DNA of 6,386 nt from Acholeplasmataceae bacterium (GTDB taxonomy: Bacteria; Bacillota_I; Bacilli_A; Izemoplasmatales; Hujiaoplasmataceae). The stretch's first letter is position 1, and each line of letters opens with the position of its first letter. The translations under genes were made by a program, and so were the position numbers. The stretch spans positions 1 through 6,386 of the forward strand of contig JAAYZB010000048.1 of the NCBI GenBank assembly GCA_012515085.1, given 5' to 3'. The notes below the pieces were generated by a model. That model was not told the origin of the DNA, ran no database searches, and saw nothing but the letters and a program-made list of their open reading frames with translations. Shown piece after piece: positions 1 through 5,226 of this stretch.

Positions 1-187
1 CTTTCGGATACCGCTCGTGCTCATCTTCATGAATTTTACCGATTTAGGCCCGAGCGGTGTTTGGTATGCGATGCTTATCAGCAATCTCCTGGCAGTCTTT
101 GTCGGAATGTTTCTTTATAGCAAAGTGCGATTCCTACCGAAAATCCGAATGGAAAAAGCCGTGGAGTCACCAGCGGAGGCCACGTAA
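1..187 (+). CDS. MATE-family efflux transporter, C-terminal end (5' truncated)
   Basis: Reading from base 2, an open frame of 61 codons runs in from the left edge and ends with TAA at 185-187. The residues visible are hydrophobic: a first stretch beginning FRIPLVLIF, then a GVWYAMLISN segment followed by a membrane span ending FLYSKVRF, then a charged tail (KIRMEKAVESPAEAT) that would lie in the cytoplasm. The glycine-Val-Trp-Tyr-Ala-Met/Ile-Ser-Asn pattern before the last helix, followed by a basic tail, is typical of the twelfth span of MATE (NorM/DinF-like) cation-coupled exporters. Family assignment rests on this tail only; another 12-span transporter cannot be excluded. The stop codon shares one base with the start of the next gene, so the two are almost surely one transcript and translationally coupled. 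Substrate unknown. Confidence 0.7.
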   Translation, partial: FRIPLVLIFMNFTDLGPSGVWYAMLISNLLAVFVGMFLYSKVRFLPKIRMEKAVESPAEAT

Positions 188-1302
188 TGGAACCATTATT
201 TTTCCCCAATTATCGTGAATCTATTTTAAACGTGTCAAATTCCATTCTTCATCATTATCGGGCGAAAACAACATATCCCACGTTAAAAGAAGTCGATCAA
301 GTATTGACTGACAACATCCGAAATGTTGTCTTGATCTTGATCGACGCCATGGGAGAAGCGATTCTTGACCGGTATTCAAAGAGCACACCCGCTTTCATGA
401 GTGACCATATTCGAACGATTTCGAGCGTCTTCCCGCCCACAACAGTGGCCGCAACCACCAGCGTTCTCAGTGGACTGCCGCCGATAAGAACGGGATGGCT
501 GGGGTGGATGCAATACGTGAAAGAAGAAAAGCGAAACGTCGTGTTTTACACGAATCAAGATTATTATGACGAAACACACGCGTTCACTTACCCCGTTGGC
601 GCGACGATCGTTCCTTATACAACTCTCTATGAACAAATTGAGAAAGCATCTCCGGATGTCCTAACAAAAGAAATCTTCCCGGCTTTTCGGGAGGCAAACC
701 ACACGACGTTTTCAAGTCAGTGCGACACGATCGTAAAAACCTGCAAAGAACCCGGGCGACACTTCATCTATTGTTATTGGGACAAGCTAGACACATTGTG
801 TCATGAAACCGGCCCAGTATCGGATAAAGTCGAAAGGATGATGAAAGAACTCGATCAGACATATCAAACACTCATTCAGACTTTGCCGGAAGAGTCGGTC
901 GTAGTGGTGATAGCCGATCACGGTCAGGTGGCGGTCGAACCAATCGCGCTGAGAGACTATCCCGATCTTTGGGATCTCTTTCTTCACGAACCGTCGATCG
1001 AATCGCGAGCGACCGCATTTTTCATCAAACCCGGATGCCACGAGCAATTTGAAACGACGTTCAATCAGTATTTTCGGGATCGGTATATCCTGTATCCTTC
1101 GCGGGTGGTCCGAGAGATTGAATTGTTTGGCGAAGGGCCTGCCCACCCTCGAATCGATGAATTTTTAGGAGATTATTTGGCCATTGCCATCGATCACAGT
1201 TATTTCAAACTTCACGACCGCGGATTTGTCATGAAAGGCCAGCACGCGGGACTCTTGGCGGAAGAAAGTTTGGTTCCGCTGATCATTCATTCAAAAAGAT
1301 GA
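187..1302 (+). CDS. Type I phosphodiesterase / alkaline phosphatase superfamily hydrolase
   Basis: A 371-residue metal-dependent hydrolase of the alkaline phosphatase superfamily, nearest to the nucleotide pyrophosphatase/phosphodiesterase branch. The expected two-metal site is complete: D53 in LILIDAMG, the nucleophile region FPPTTVAATT with T86 (or T85) as probable nucleophile, D202 and H206 in DTLCHETGP (matching the NPP pattern D-x3-H-x2-GP), D244-H245 in ADHGQ, and H353 in KGQHAGL. There is no signal peptide or membrane span, so it should act in the cytoplasm, unlike the exported NPP enzymes. It would hydrolyse a phosphomonoester, phosphodiester or pyrophosphate; the substrate cannot be read from sequence. 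The start is well supported: GGAGG at 175-179 lies 7 bases ahead of the ATG, and the ATG overlaps the upstream exporter stop (TAATG). The stop codon lies inside the arm of a terminator hairpin. Family sure, specificity unknown. Confidence 0.88.
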   Translation: MEPLFFPNYRESILNVSNSILHHYRAKTTYPTLKEVDQVLTDNIRNVVLILIDAMGEAILDRYSKSTPAFMSDHIRTISSVFPPTTVAATTSVLSGLPPIRTGWLGWMQYVKEEKRNVVFYTNQDYYDETHAFTYPVGATIVPYTTLYEQIEKASPDVLTKEIFPAFREANHTTFSSQCDTIVKTCKEPGRHFIYCYWDKLDTLCHETGPVSDKVERMMKELDQTYQTLIQTLPEESVVVVIADHGQVAVEPIALRDYPDLWDLFLHEPSIESRATAFFIKPGCHEQFETTFNQYFRDRYILYPSRVVREIELFGEGPAHPRIDEFLGDYLAIAIDHSYFKLHDRGFVMKGQHAGLLAEESLVPLIIHSKR

Positions 1303-1329
1303 TGCCGAAGTGGCATCATCATTCTTTTT
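1298..1329. terminator. Bidirectional intrinsic terminator between convergent genes
   Basis: A perfect 9-bp stem GATGATGCC (1298-1306) / GGCATCATC (1312-1320) closes a 5-base loop. On the plus strand it is followed by ATTCTTTTT (1321-1329); on the minus strand it is followed by TTTTTGA (complement of 1291-1297). It can therefore end both the exporter-phosphatase transcript and the mgsA transcript. The phosphatase stop (1300-1302) lies in one arm and the mgsA stop (1319-1321) begins in the other. Confidence 0.85.
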
Positions 1330-1687
1330 CGAGTGCATGAACAATCAATTCTGCCGTCGATGGATTGGTCGCTAGGGGAATCTTGTAGACATCGGAGAGT
1401 CGCAACAACGCCGAGACATCTGGCTCGTGTGGCTGTGCGGTCAAGGGGTCGCGAAAGAAGAAAATCAAGTCGATTTCTCCGTTTGCGACGCGAGCGCCGA
1501 TTTCCTGATCTCCGCCCAACGGGCCGGAGCGAAGGCAGTGGATATCGAGGCCGGTGGCTTCCATGACTTTGTGTCCGGTGGTGCCGGTCGCAACCAGGGT
1601 GTGGAGGCGAAGCACTTCCCGATATTTGTTGGCAAAAGCGATCATATCCGGTTTCATTTTATCGTGAGCAATCAGGGCAATGACCAT
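1319..1687 (-). CDS. mgsA: Methylglyoxal synthase
   Basis: Converts dihydroxyacetone phosphate to methylglyoxal and phosphate, a cytosolic bypass of lower glycolysis that relieves sugar-phosphate build-up. The 122-residue protein keeps every site residue I know from the E. coli enzyme at a constant offset of 11: H8, D9, K12 (AHDKMK), T34/T36/T37 (ATGTTG), S54-G55, catalytic D60 in SGPLGGDQ, D80 in FFFRDP, H87 and D90 in AQPHEPD. H87 corresponds to E. coli H98 and D60 to D71. It is shorter than the 152-residue E. coli protein at both ends, as in Firmicutes. I chose the ATG at 1687 over an in-frame TTG at 1705, because MVIALIAHDK matches the family N-terminus and a ribosome site lies just ahead. 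It is a single-gene unit with its own promoter, divergent from the tRNA-Tyr gene and convergent with the phosphatase gene. Confidence 0.97.
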   Translation of the reverse strand: MVIALIAHDKMKPDMIAFANKYREVLRLHTLVATGTTGHKVMEATGLDIHCLRSGPLGGDQEIGARVANGEIDLIFFFRDPLTAQPHEPDVSALLRLSDVYKIPLATNPSTAELIVHALEKE

Positions 1688-1695
1688 GGCATTCA

Positions 1696-1702
1696 CTTCC
1701 TT
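1696..1702 (-). promoter_or_regulatory. Ribosome binding site that fixes the mgsA start
   Basis: On the minus strand AAGGAAG lies 8 bases before the ATG at 1687. The alternative TTG start at 1705 would put this Shine-Dalgarno sequence inside the coding region, and no comparable site lies ahead of that TTG. Confidence 0.8.
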
Positions 1703-1720
1703 CAAGGGATTGATAAACCC

Positions 1721-1729
1721 ATTATAACA
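1721..1729 (-). promoter_or_regulatory. mgsA promoter, extended -10 type
   Basis: The minus strand reads TGTTATAAT, a consensus TATAAT -10 box preceded by the TGn extension. There is no good -35 at the usual 16-18 base spacing, only T-rich sequence such as TTTTGA at 1748-1743, which fits a promoter that depends on the extended -10. Transcription would begin near 1714, leaving a leader of about 27 bases before the ATG. No riboswitch or other leader structure fits in so short a leader. Confidence 0.7.
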
Positions 1730-1781
1730 TGAGTGAAGAAAATCAAAAATCGAAAGCGAGATATTTAAGGCATTTTTCGGC

Positions 1782-1810
1782 TTGCTTTTTAAAAATCGAT
1801 TTGCTATAAT
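1782..1810 (+). promoter_or_regulatory. tRNA-Tyr promoter
   Basis: TTGCTT (1782-1787), a 17-base spacer and a perfect TATAAT (1805-1810). The predicted start is near 1817, giving a precursor with a 5' leader of about 20 bases that RNase P would remove. It is oriented away from the mgsA promoter; the two -10 boxes are about 80 bases apart. Confidence 0.8.
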
Positions 1811-1828
1811 GTAATAGCCGATTTTTAA
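1789..1828. repeat. 10-bp inverted repeat around the tRNA-Tyr -10 box
   Basis: TTAAAAATCG (1789-1798) and CGATTTTTAA (1819-1828) are perfect reverse complements separated by 20 bases, with the -10 box of the tRNA promoter between them. A further direct copy of AAAAATCGA lies at 1745-1753, next to the mgsA promoter. It could be an operator, or simply AT-rich promoter DNA; no regulator can be named. Confidence 0.45.
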
Positions 1829-1836
1829 TGGCAGAT

Positions 1837-1921
1837 GGAGAGGTAGCGAAGAGGCTAAACGCGGCAGACTGTAAATCTGCTCCCATTGGGTTCAGTGGTT
1901 CGAAACCACTCCTCTCCACCA
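1837..1921 (+). tRNA. tRNA-Tyr (anticodon GTA)
   Basis: A complete class II tRNA. The acceptor stem GGAGAGG (1837-1843) pairs with CCTCTCC (1911-1917), followed by discriminator A1918 and an encoded CCA (1919-1921). The D stem is GCG (1846-1848) with CGC (1860-1862). The anticodon stem GCAGA/TCTGC (1864-1868, 1876-1880) holds the loop CTGTAAA with GTA at 1871-1873. A long variable arm (1881-1893, CCC/GGG stem) is present, as expected for bacterial tRNA-Tyr. The T arm is AGTGG-TTCGAAA-CCACT (1894-1910). All stems pair fully. It stands alone, with its own promoter and terminator and no neighbouring tRNA genes in the window. Confidence 0.98.
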
Positions 1922-1930
1922 GTGAAATAA

Positions 1931-1969
1931 AAAAACCGTCGAAGGTCAAACTTCACGGTTTTTATTTTT
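1931..1969. terminator. Bidirectional terminator after tRNA-Tyr and nrdG
   Basis: AAAAACCGT plus GAAG (1931-1944, with C1940 bulged) pairs with CTTC plus ACGGTTTTT (1951-1963) around a 6-base loop. The plus-strand tail is TTTTTATTTTT, and the minus-strand reading ends in TTTTTTTATTT, so the hairpin suits both directions. It sits 10 bases after the tRNA CCA and about 40 bases beyond the nrdG stop, so it serves the tRNA and the nrdD-nrdG operon that converge here. Confidence 0.85.
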
Positions 1970-2002
1970 CTGTTTCCGGAGAGGGTGATCGGAAGAGAAG
2001 AA

Positions 2003-2695
2003 TCAAAAAGAAAGGACGACATTGGGTTGATAGAGTTTCAAGGTTTCCTGAAAAGCGCGGATCTCGGTTTCTGTATAAGGTGGCGAGTCGATCCATTCTT
2101 GATCTTCCGGAAGATAATATAACGGTTTTTGATAGGGATTTAGGATATAGCGGGGAACGATGGGTATTTCTTCCGCCATCGCGATCAGATCTTCTTGAGT
2201 CAATTGAGGGAACACGGTCGTTCGCACTTCAAACGCCAACTGACTTTCCAGCAACAGATTGATCGATGTCAGTACTTTGTCGGGGTCCGCTTCACCGCGA
2301 CAGTAACGCTGATAGATCGCTTTGGGGGCTTTGTAATCGATGGCGACATAGTCTAGCAGACATTGATCGATCAAGGTTTTTAACATCTCGGGACTGGATC
2401 CGTTGGTATCCAATTTGGTTAAATAACCGAGTTGTTTCAAAAAACGGAAGTAATCGGGCAAATCTTGATGCAGCGTGGGTTCACCGCCGGTAATGACGAC
2501 GCCATCAATCAGACCGATTCTTTTCCGAAGATAACTCTCAATCTCTTCGGTGGAGATGATCTGAGGAAAATCTTCCGTCAAACTCCGGTTATGACAGTAA
2601 AAGCAATTGAAATTACATCCCGGGGTGAATAGAACTGTGGCTATTTGTCCGGGATAGTCAATGAGAGAGGTTTTGACAATACCGGCAAAAATCAT
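2003..2695 (-). CDS. nrdG: Anaerobic ribonucleotide reductase activating protein (radical SAM)
   Basis: A radical-SAM enzyme that reductively cleaves S-adenosylmethionine to abstract hydrogen from the NrdD glycine, creating the glycyl radical. The [4Fe-4S] motif is C27-x3-C31-x2-C34 (CNFNCFYC). The SAM-binding GGEPT lies at 70-74 and a LDTNGS strand motif at 95-100. The N-terminus carries KTSLIDYPG, the hallmark of the longer activase branch (often called NrdG2, PflA-like). At 230 residues it is well above the roughly 155-175 of the E. coli-type NrdG. There are no extra ferredoxin-like cysteine clusters. The start ATG overlaps the nrdD stop by 4 bases (ATGA, 2692-2695), with AAGGA at 2704-2708 and a spacing of 8 bases, so the two proteins are translationally coupled. 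The general family is certain; NrdD as substrate follows from the direct coupling. Confidence 0.95.
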   Translation of the reverse strand: MIFAGIVKTSLIDYPGQIATVLFTPGCNFNCFYCHNRSLTEDFPQIISTEEIESYLRKRIGLIDGVVITGGEPTLHQDLPDYFRFLKQLGYLTKLDTNGSSPEMLKTLIDQCLLDYVAIDYKAPKAIYQRYCRGEADPDKVLTSINLLLESQLAFEVRTTVFPQLTQEDLIAMAEEIPIVPRYILNPYQKPLYYLPEDQEWIDSPPYTETEIRAFQETLKLYQPNVVLSF

Positions 2696-4845
2696 AGATG
2701 TTTTCCTTCAACCAAGAGAGAATAGGTGTCCGCAGTTGCGTCCGCCTCAGGTGATATGGGCTCTTTGATCACATATTTGACTCGATCCGCATACTCGGCT
2801 TTTTTGCCTTTGTTAAAGTTTTGAACCGGACGAAGATACCCAACGACGCGAGTGTAAACTTCCGCCGGTTTGCCACAAGTGGGACAGGTGAAATGTTCTC
2901 CGGAAATATAGCCGTGCTCATTGCAGACAGAAAAAGTCGGCGTCAAAGAAATATAAGGCAGTTTGTAGCGTTCAAATACTTTTTTGATCAAATTTTTGGT
3001 CGTGGTCGTATCTTTGATCCGCTCACCGAGATATAGGTGCAACACCGTGCCACCAGTATAAAGTGATTGGAGTTCGTCTTGAAGGTCCAAGGTTTCAAAA
3101 ATATCGTCCGTAAACCCGACCGGCAGTTGACTGGAATTGGTGTAATAGGGAGTCTCTTTTCCAGCGGTGATGATATCGGGGAAGCGCTCTTTGTCACGTT
3201 TTGCCAAGCGGTAACTGGTGCCCTCGGCAGGCGTGGCTTCCAAGTTGTAGTAGTGTCCGGTTTCCTCTTGGATGTCTTTGATCACATCGCGCATATAGTG
3301 CAATGTTTTGATTGCGAATTTTTGACCGATATCACTGGTCAAGTCGATTGCTTTTCCCAACAGGTTTTGAATGGCTTCGTTCATGCCGATCAAACCGATG
3401 GTGTTGAAATGATTGAACCAATACTGCCCGGTTTTCAGTTTGATGTCTTTCAAATAATGGGCGCTATAGGGATAAAGCCCCTTGTCGGATTGTTCTTCGA
3501 TGATTTTTCGTTTGATTTCCAGACTCTTTTTTGCCAAATGGATCGTTTCCCAGAGCCGCGTGAAGAATTCGGTTTCAGATTTGGACAGATACGCTAATCG
3601 GGGGAGATTGATCGTGACGACACCAATCGAGCCGGTCAAAGGATTGGACCCAAAGAGGCCACCGCCTCTTTTCCTAAGTTCGGTCGTATCGAGTCGTAAC
3701 CGGCAGCACATCGACAGAGCATCTTCTGGGGATAAGTCGGAATTGATATAATTGGAAAAGTAGGGAATTCCATATTTGGCGGTGATTTCCATGAATTTTT
3801 CCACAACGGGGCTATCCCAAGCAAAATCCTTTGTGACATTGATGGTGGGGATAGGAAAGGTGAAGACCCGACCTTTGGCGTCGCCTTCCATCATCACGTC
3901 GCAAAAAGCCAAATTGATCATATCCATTTCCGCTTGGAAATCCCCGTATGTTTCCGGCATCAACTTGCCGGCAATAATCACGTTTTGATCGCGCATGGTC
4001 CGAGGCGCGACGATATCAAACGTAAGATTGGAAAACGGGCATTGGAAACCCACTCGGGTGGGCACATTCAAATTGAAGATGAACTCCTGTAATGCTTGTT
4101 TGACTTGCTTGTATTCCAAGTTGTCATAACGGATAAAGGGAGCTAAATAGGTATCAAAAGAACTCCAGGCTTGGGCACCGGCGGTTTCGCCTTGCGTCGT
4201 GAAGGTTGAATTCACGATTTGGCCGAGCAAGGAACGGAGATGTTTGGCGGGACTGGATTCGACTTTGTTGGAGACGCCGCCAAAGCCGCCGGTGATGATC
4301 TGACGAAGGTCCCATCCCGCGCAGTAGGGGCCAAAAAAGCCAAGATCATGGATGTGGATGTCACCGTTTAAATGGGCTTCACGGATATTGGCGGGATAGA
4401 CTTCATGAAGCCAATAGTTTTTGGTGAATTCTTCACGGACGTAGTTGTTGAGACCGTTGATCGATTTTTGCGTATTGGCATTTTCGTTGATTTGCCAATC
4501 GCGGTCGTTCAAGTACTCGGTGAACATATCGATTGTCGCACCGATCAGAGCGTTGGCTTCGCGAGAGGCACGTCGTTTTTCGCGATATAAAATGAAGGCT
4601 TTCGCCGTCTTGGCATGCCCGTTTTCGATCAATACTTTTTCCACGATATCCTGGATGCCTTCGACATCGGCGATACCGCTTTGATATGTCGCTTCGGCAA
4701 TCTTGATGACTTCGTCGGTCAGCTCTTCGCTTTTGGCAAAATCGGAGCCACCAACGGAGCTTGCGGCTTTGAAAATGGCGAGAACGATTTTCTCTTTTCG
4801 AAAGGGAACGACCGTCTGATCGCGTTTGATGATTTGTTTCAACAT
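2692..4845 (-). CDS. nrdD: Anaerobic (class III) ribonucleoside-triphosphate reductase
   Basis: Reduces NTPs to dNTPs by glycyl-radical chemistry in the absence of oxygen; cytosolic. The 717 residues hold an ATP-cone at about 3-93 (KRDQTVVPFRKEKI onward), the allosteric nucleotide sensor, and then the catalytic barrel. Visible landmarks are GPYCAGWDL with C175, the finger-loop pair C380-C381 in SMCCRLRLD (probable thiyl-radical cysteine), the glycine-rich RGGGLFGS and TGSIGVVTINLPR strands at 393-416, and the C-terminal radical segment RVVGYLRPVQ with G669. Just before it, C641-x2-H644 and C654-x2-C657 look like the structural zinc site. Start: GGAGG (4853-4857) lies 7 bases before the ATG. 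The length is normal and no frame break is seen. It is first in an operon with nrdG. No class I or class II reductase gene lies in this window. I could not see a convincing NrdR box upstream. Confidence 0.97.
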   Translation of the reverse strand: MLKQIIKRDQTVVPFRKEKIVLAIFKAASSVGGSDFAKSEELTDEVIKIAEATYQSGIADVEGIQDIVEKVLIENGHAKTAKAFILYREKRRASREANALIGATIDMFTEYLNDRDWQINENANTQKSINGLNNYVREEFTKNYWLHEVYPANIREAHLNGDIHIHDLGFFGPYCAGWDLRQIITGGFGGVSNKVESSPAKHLRSLLGQIVNSTFTTQGETAGAQAWSSFDTYLAPFIRYDNLEYKQVKQALQEFIFNLNVPTRVGFQCPFSNLTFDIVAPRTMRDQNVIIAGKLMPETYGDFQAEMDMINLAFCDVMMEGDAKGRVFTFPIPTINVTKDFAWDSPVVEKFMEITAKYGIPYFSNYINSDLSPEDALSMCCRLRLDTTELRKRGGGLFGSNPLTGSIGVVTINLPRLAYLSKSETEFFTRLWETIHLAKKSLEIKRKIIEEQSDKGLYPYSAHYLKDIKLKTGQYWFNHFNTIGLIGMNEAIQNLLGKAIDLTSDIGQKFAIKTLHYMRDVIKDIQEETGHYYNLEATPAEGTSYRLAKRDKERFPDIITAGKETPYYTNSSQLPVGFTDDIFETLDLQDELQSLYTGGTVLHLYLGERIKDTTTTKNLIKKVFERYKLPYISLTPTFSVCNEHGYISGEHFTCPTCGKPAEVYTRVVGYLRPVQNFNKGKKAEYADRVKYVIKEPISPEADATADTYSLLVEGKHL

Positions 4846-4886
4846 ATCAAAGCCTCCAATGCTCTTTTTCTGTTCGGGTAATTATG

Positions 4887-4915
4887 ATAATAGGGAACGA
4901 TTTTGCTTTTGTCAA
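4887..4915 (-). promoter_or_regulatory. nrdD-nrdG operon promoter
   Basis: On the minus strand: TTGACA (4915-4910), exactly 17 bases, then TATTAT (4892-4887). This is a near-perfect vegetative promoter. Transcription should start near 4880, giving a leader of about 35 bases that holds little beyond the ribosome site. A small dyad, TGCTT/AAGCA (4904-4908 and 4914-4918), overlaps the -35 box and might bind a repressor. Confidence 0.85.
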
Positions 4916-4920
4916 GCACC

Positions 4921-5126
4921 TTTCAAAAGAAAAAATACAGGTGATTTTTTTGATGATGATGTAAAACTGCAAGATCGTGCGACTTCACTTTGTTTAAAGC
5001 CAATAATAAAATATGAAAATATATTTTTCTTATAAATATCAATTTTCCATTTCCGATATTTTCTGAAAATTAGTGATTAATTGGCGTGTGTAATCCATTA
5101 TTTTCTGTCGGCTTTGCTTGCAAGGG
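4921..5126. other. AT-rich divergent spacer, no gene seen
   Basis: Upstream flank of both nrdD and the transporter gene. I find no credible small gene (no start with a ribosome site and a sensible peptide), no tRNA and no terminator. It does contain AT-rich tracts, a short TGATGATGATG run (4951-4961), and two short palindromes built on the same word: GAAAA-N5-TTTTC (5015-5029) and ATTTTC-T-GAAAAT (5058-5070). The AT-rich stretch at about 5000-5050 may be bent DNA, or the remains of intergenic decay. Confidence 0.5.
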
Positions 5127-5159
5127 CATTCATTTTTAGAATACTCAAAAAAATGAATG
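5127..5159. repeat. 11-bp perfect dyad just upstream of the transporter promoter
   Basis: CATTCATTTTT (5127-5137) and AAAAATGAATG (5149-5159) are exact reverse complements around an 11-base centre, so the half-sites are 22 bp apart, two helical turns. The dyad ends 8 bases before the -35 box and lies upstream of the predicted transcription start, so it would act as DNA (operator or activator site) and not as an RNA hairpin of this gene. Confidence 0.55.
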
Positions 5160-5167
5160 AAGAGGCG

Positions 5168-5196
5168 TTGAATCTTGAAAACCTTCGCGCTATAAT
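5168..5196 (+). promoter_or_regulatory. Promoter of the MFS transporter gene
   Basis: TTGAAT (5168-5173), a 17-base spacer and a perfect TATAAT (5191-5196). The start would be near 5203, some 24 bases before the ATG at 5227, with the ribosome site GAAAGGAAG (5207-5215) in between. This promoter position also rules out the longer upstream starts for the gene. Confidence 0.8.
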
Positions 5197-5226
5197 GACA
5201 CCATCAGAAAGGAAGAGCAAAAACCG

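Noticed and set aside
787..1146. Minus-strand open frame inside the phosphatase gene
   Set aside because: It lies opposite the region coding for the D202, H206 and D244-H245 metal ligands; no start signal or protein family is recognisable.
1688..1705. Longer mgsA reading frame starting with TTG at 1705
   Set aside because: The Shine-Dalgarno sequence lies inside that extension, and the family N-terminus begins at the ATG at 1687.
1688..1836. Riboswitch or T-box leader in the mgsA/tRNA spacer
   Set aside because: Both promoters give very short leaders, and no T-box or other aptamer-like sequence is visible.
1743..1949. Minus-strand open frame of 68 codons beginning MTFDGFF
   Set aside because: It is the antisense reading of the tRNA-Tyr gene and its flanks, a common spurious call at tRNA loci.
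1828..2262. Plus-strand open frame of 144 codons covering the tRNA
   Set aside because: It runs through the tRNA-Tyr gene, through a terminator and then antisense to nrdG; there is no ribosome site and the peptide has no family features.
3067..3597. Plus-strand open frame of 176 codons
   Set aside because: It is fully antisense to nrdD, whose conserved motifs lie on the other strand; it reflects nrdD codon use.
4951..4961. TGATGATGATG microrepeat
   Set aside because: Fewer than four full units, in AT-rich intergenic DNA; no sign of a functional or expanding repeat.
4950..4963. Possible FNR-type site (TTGAT-N4-ATGTA) in the nrdD upstream region
   Set aside because: Only one half matches TTGAT-N4-ATCAA, it lies about 35 bases upstream of the -35 box, and it is part of a simple TGA repeat run.
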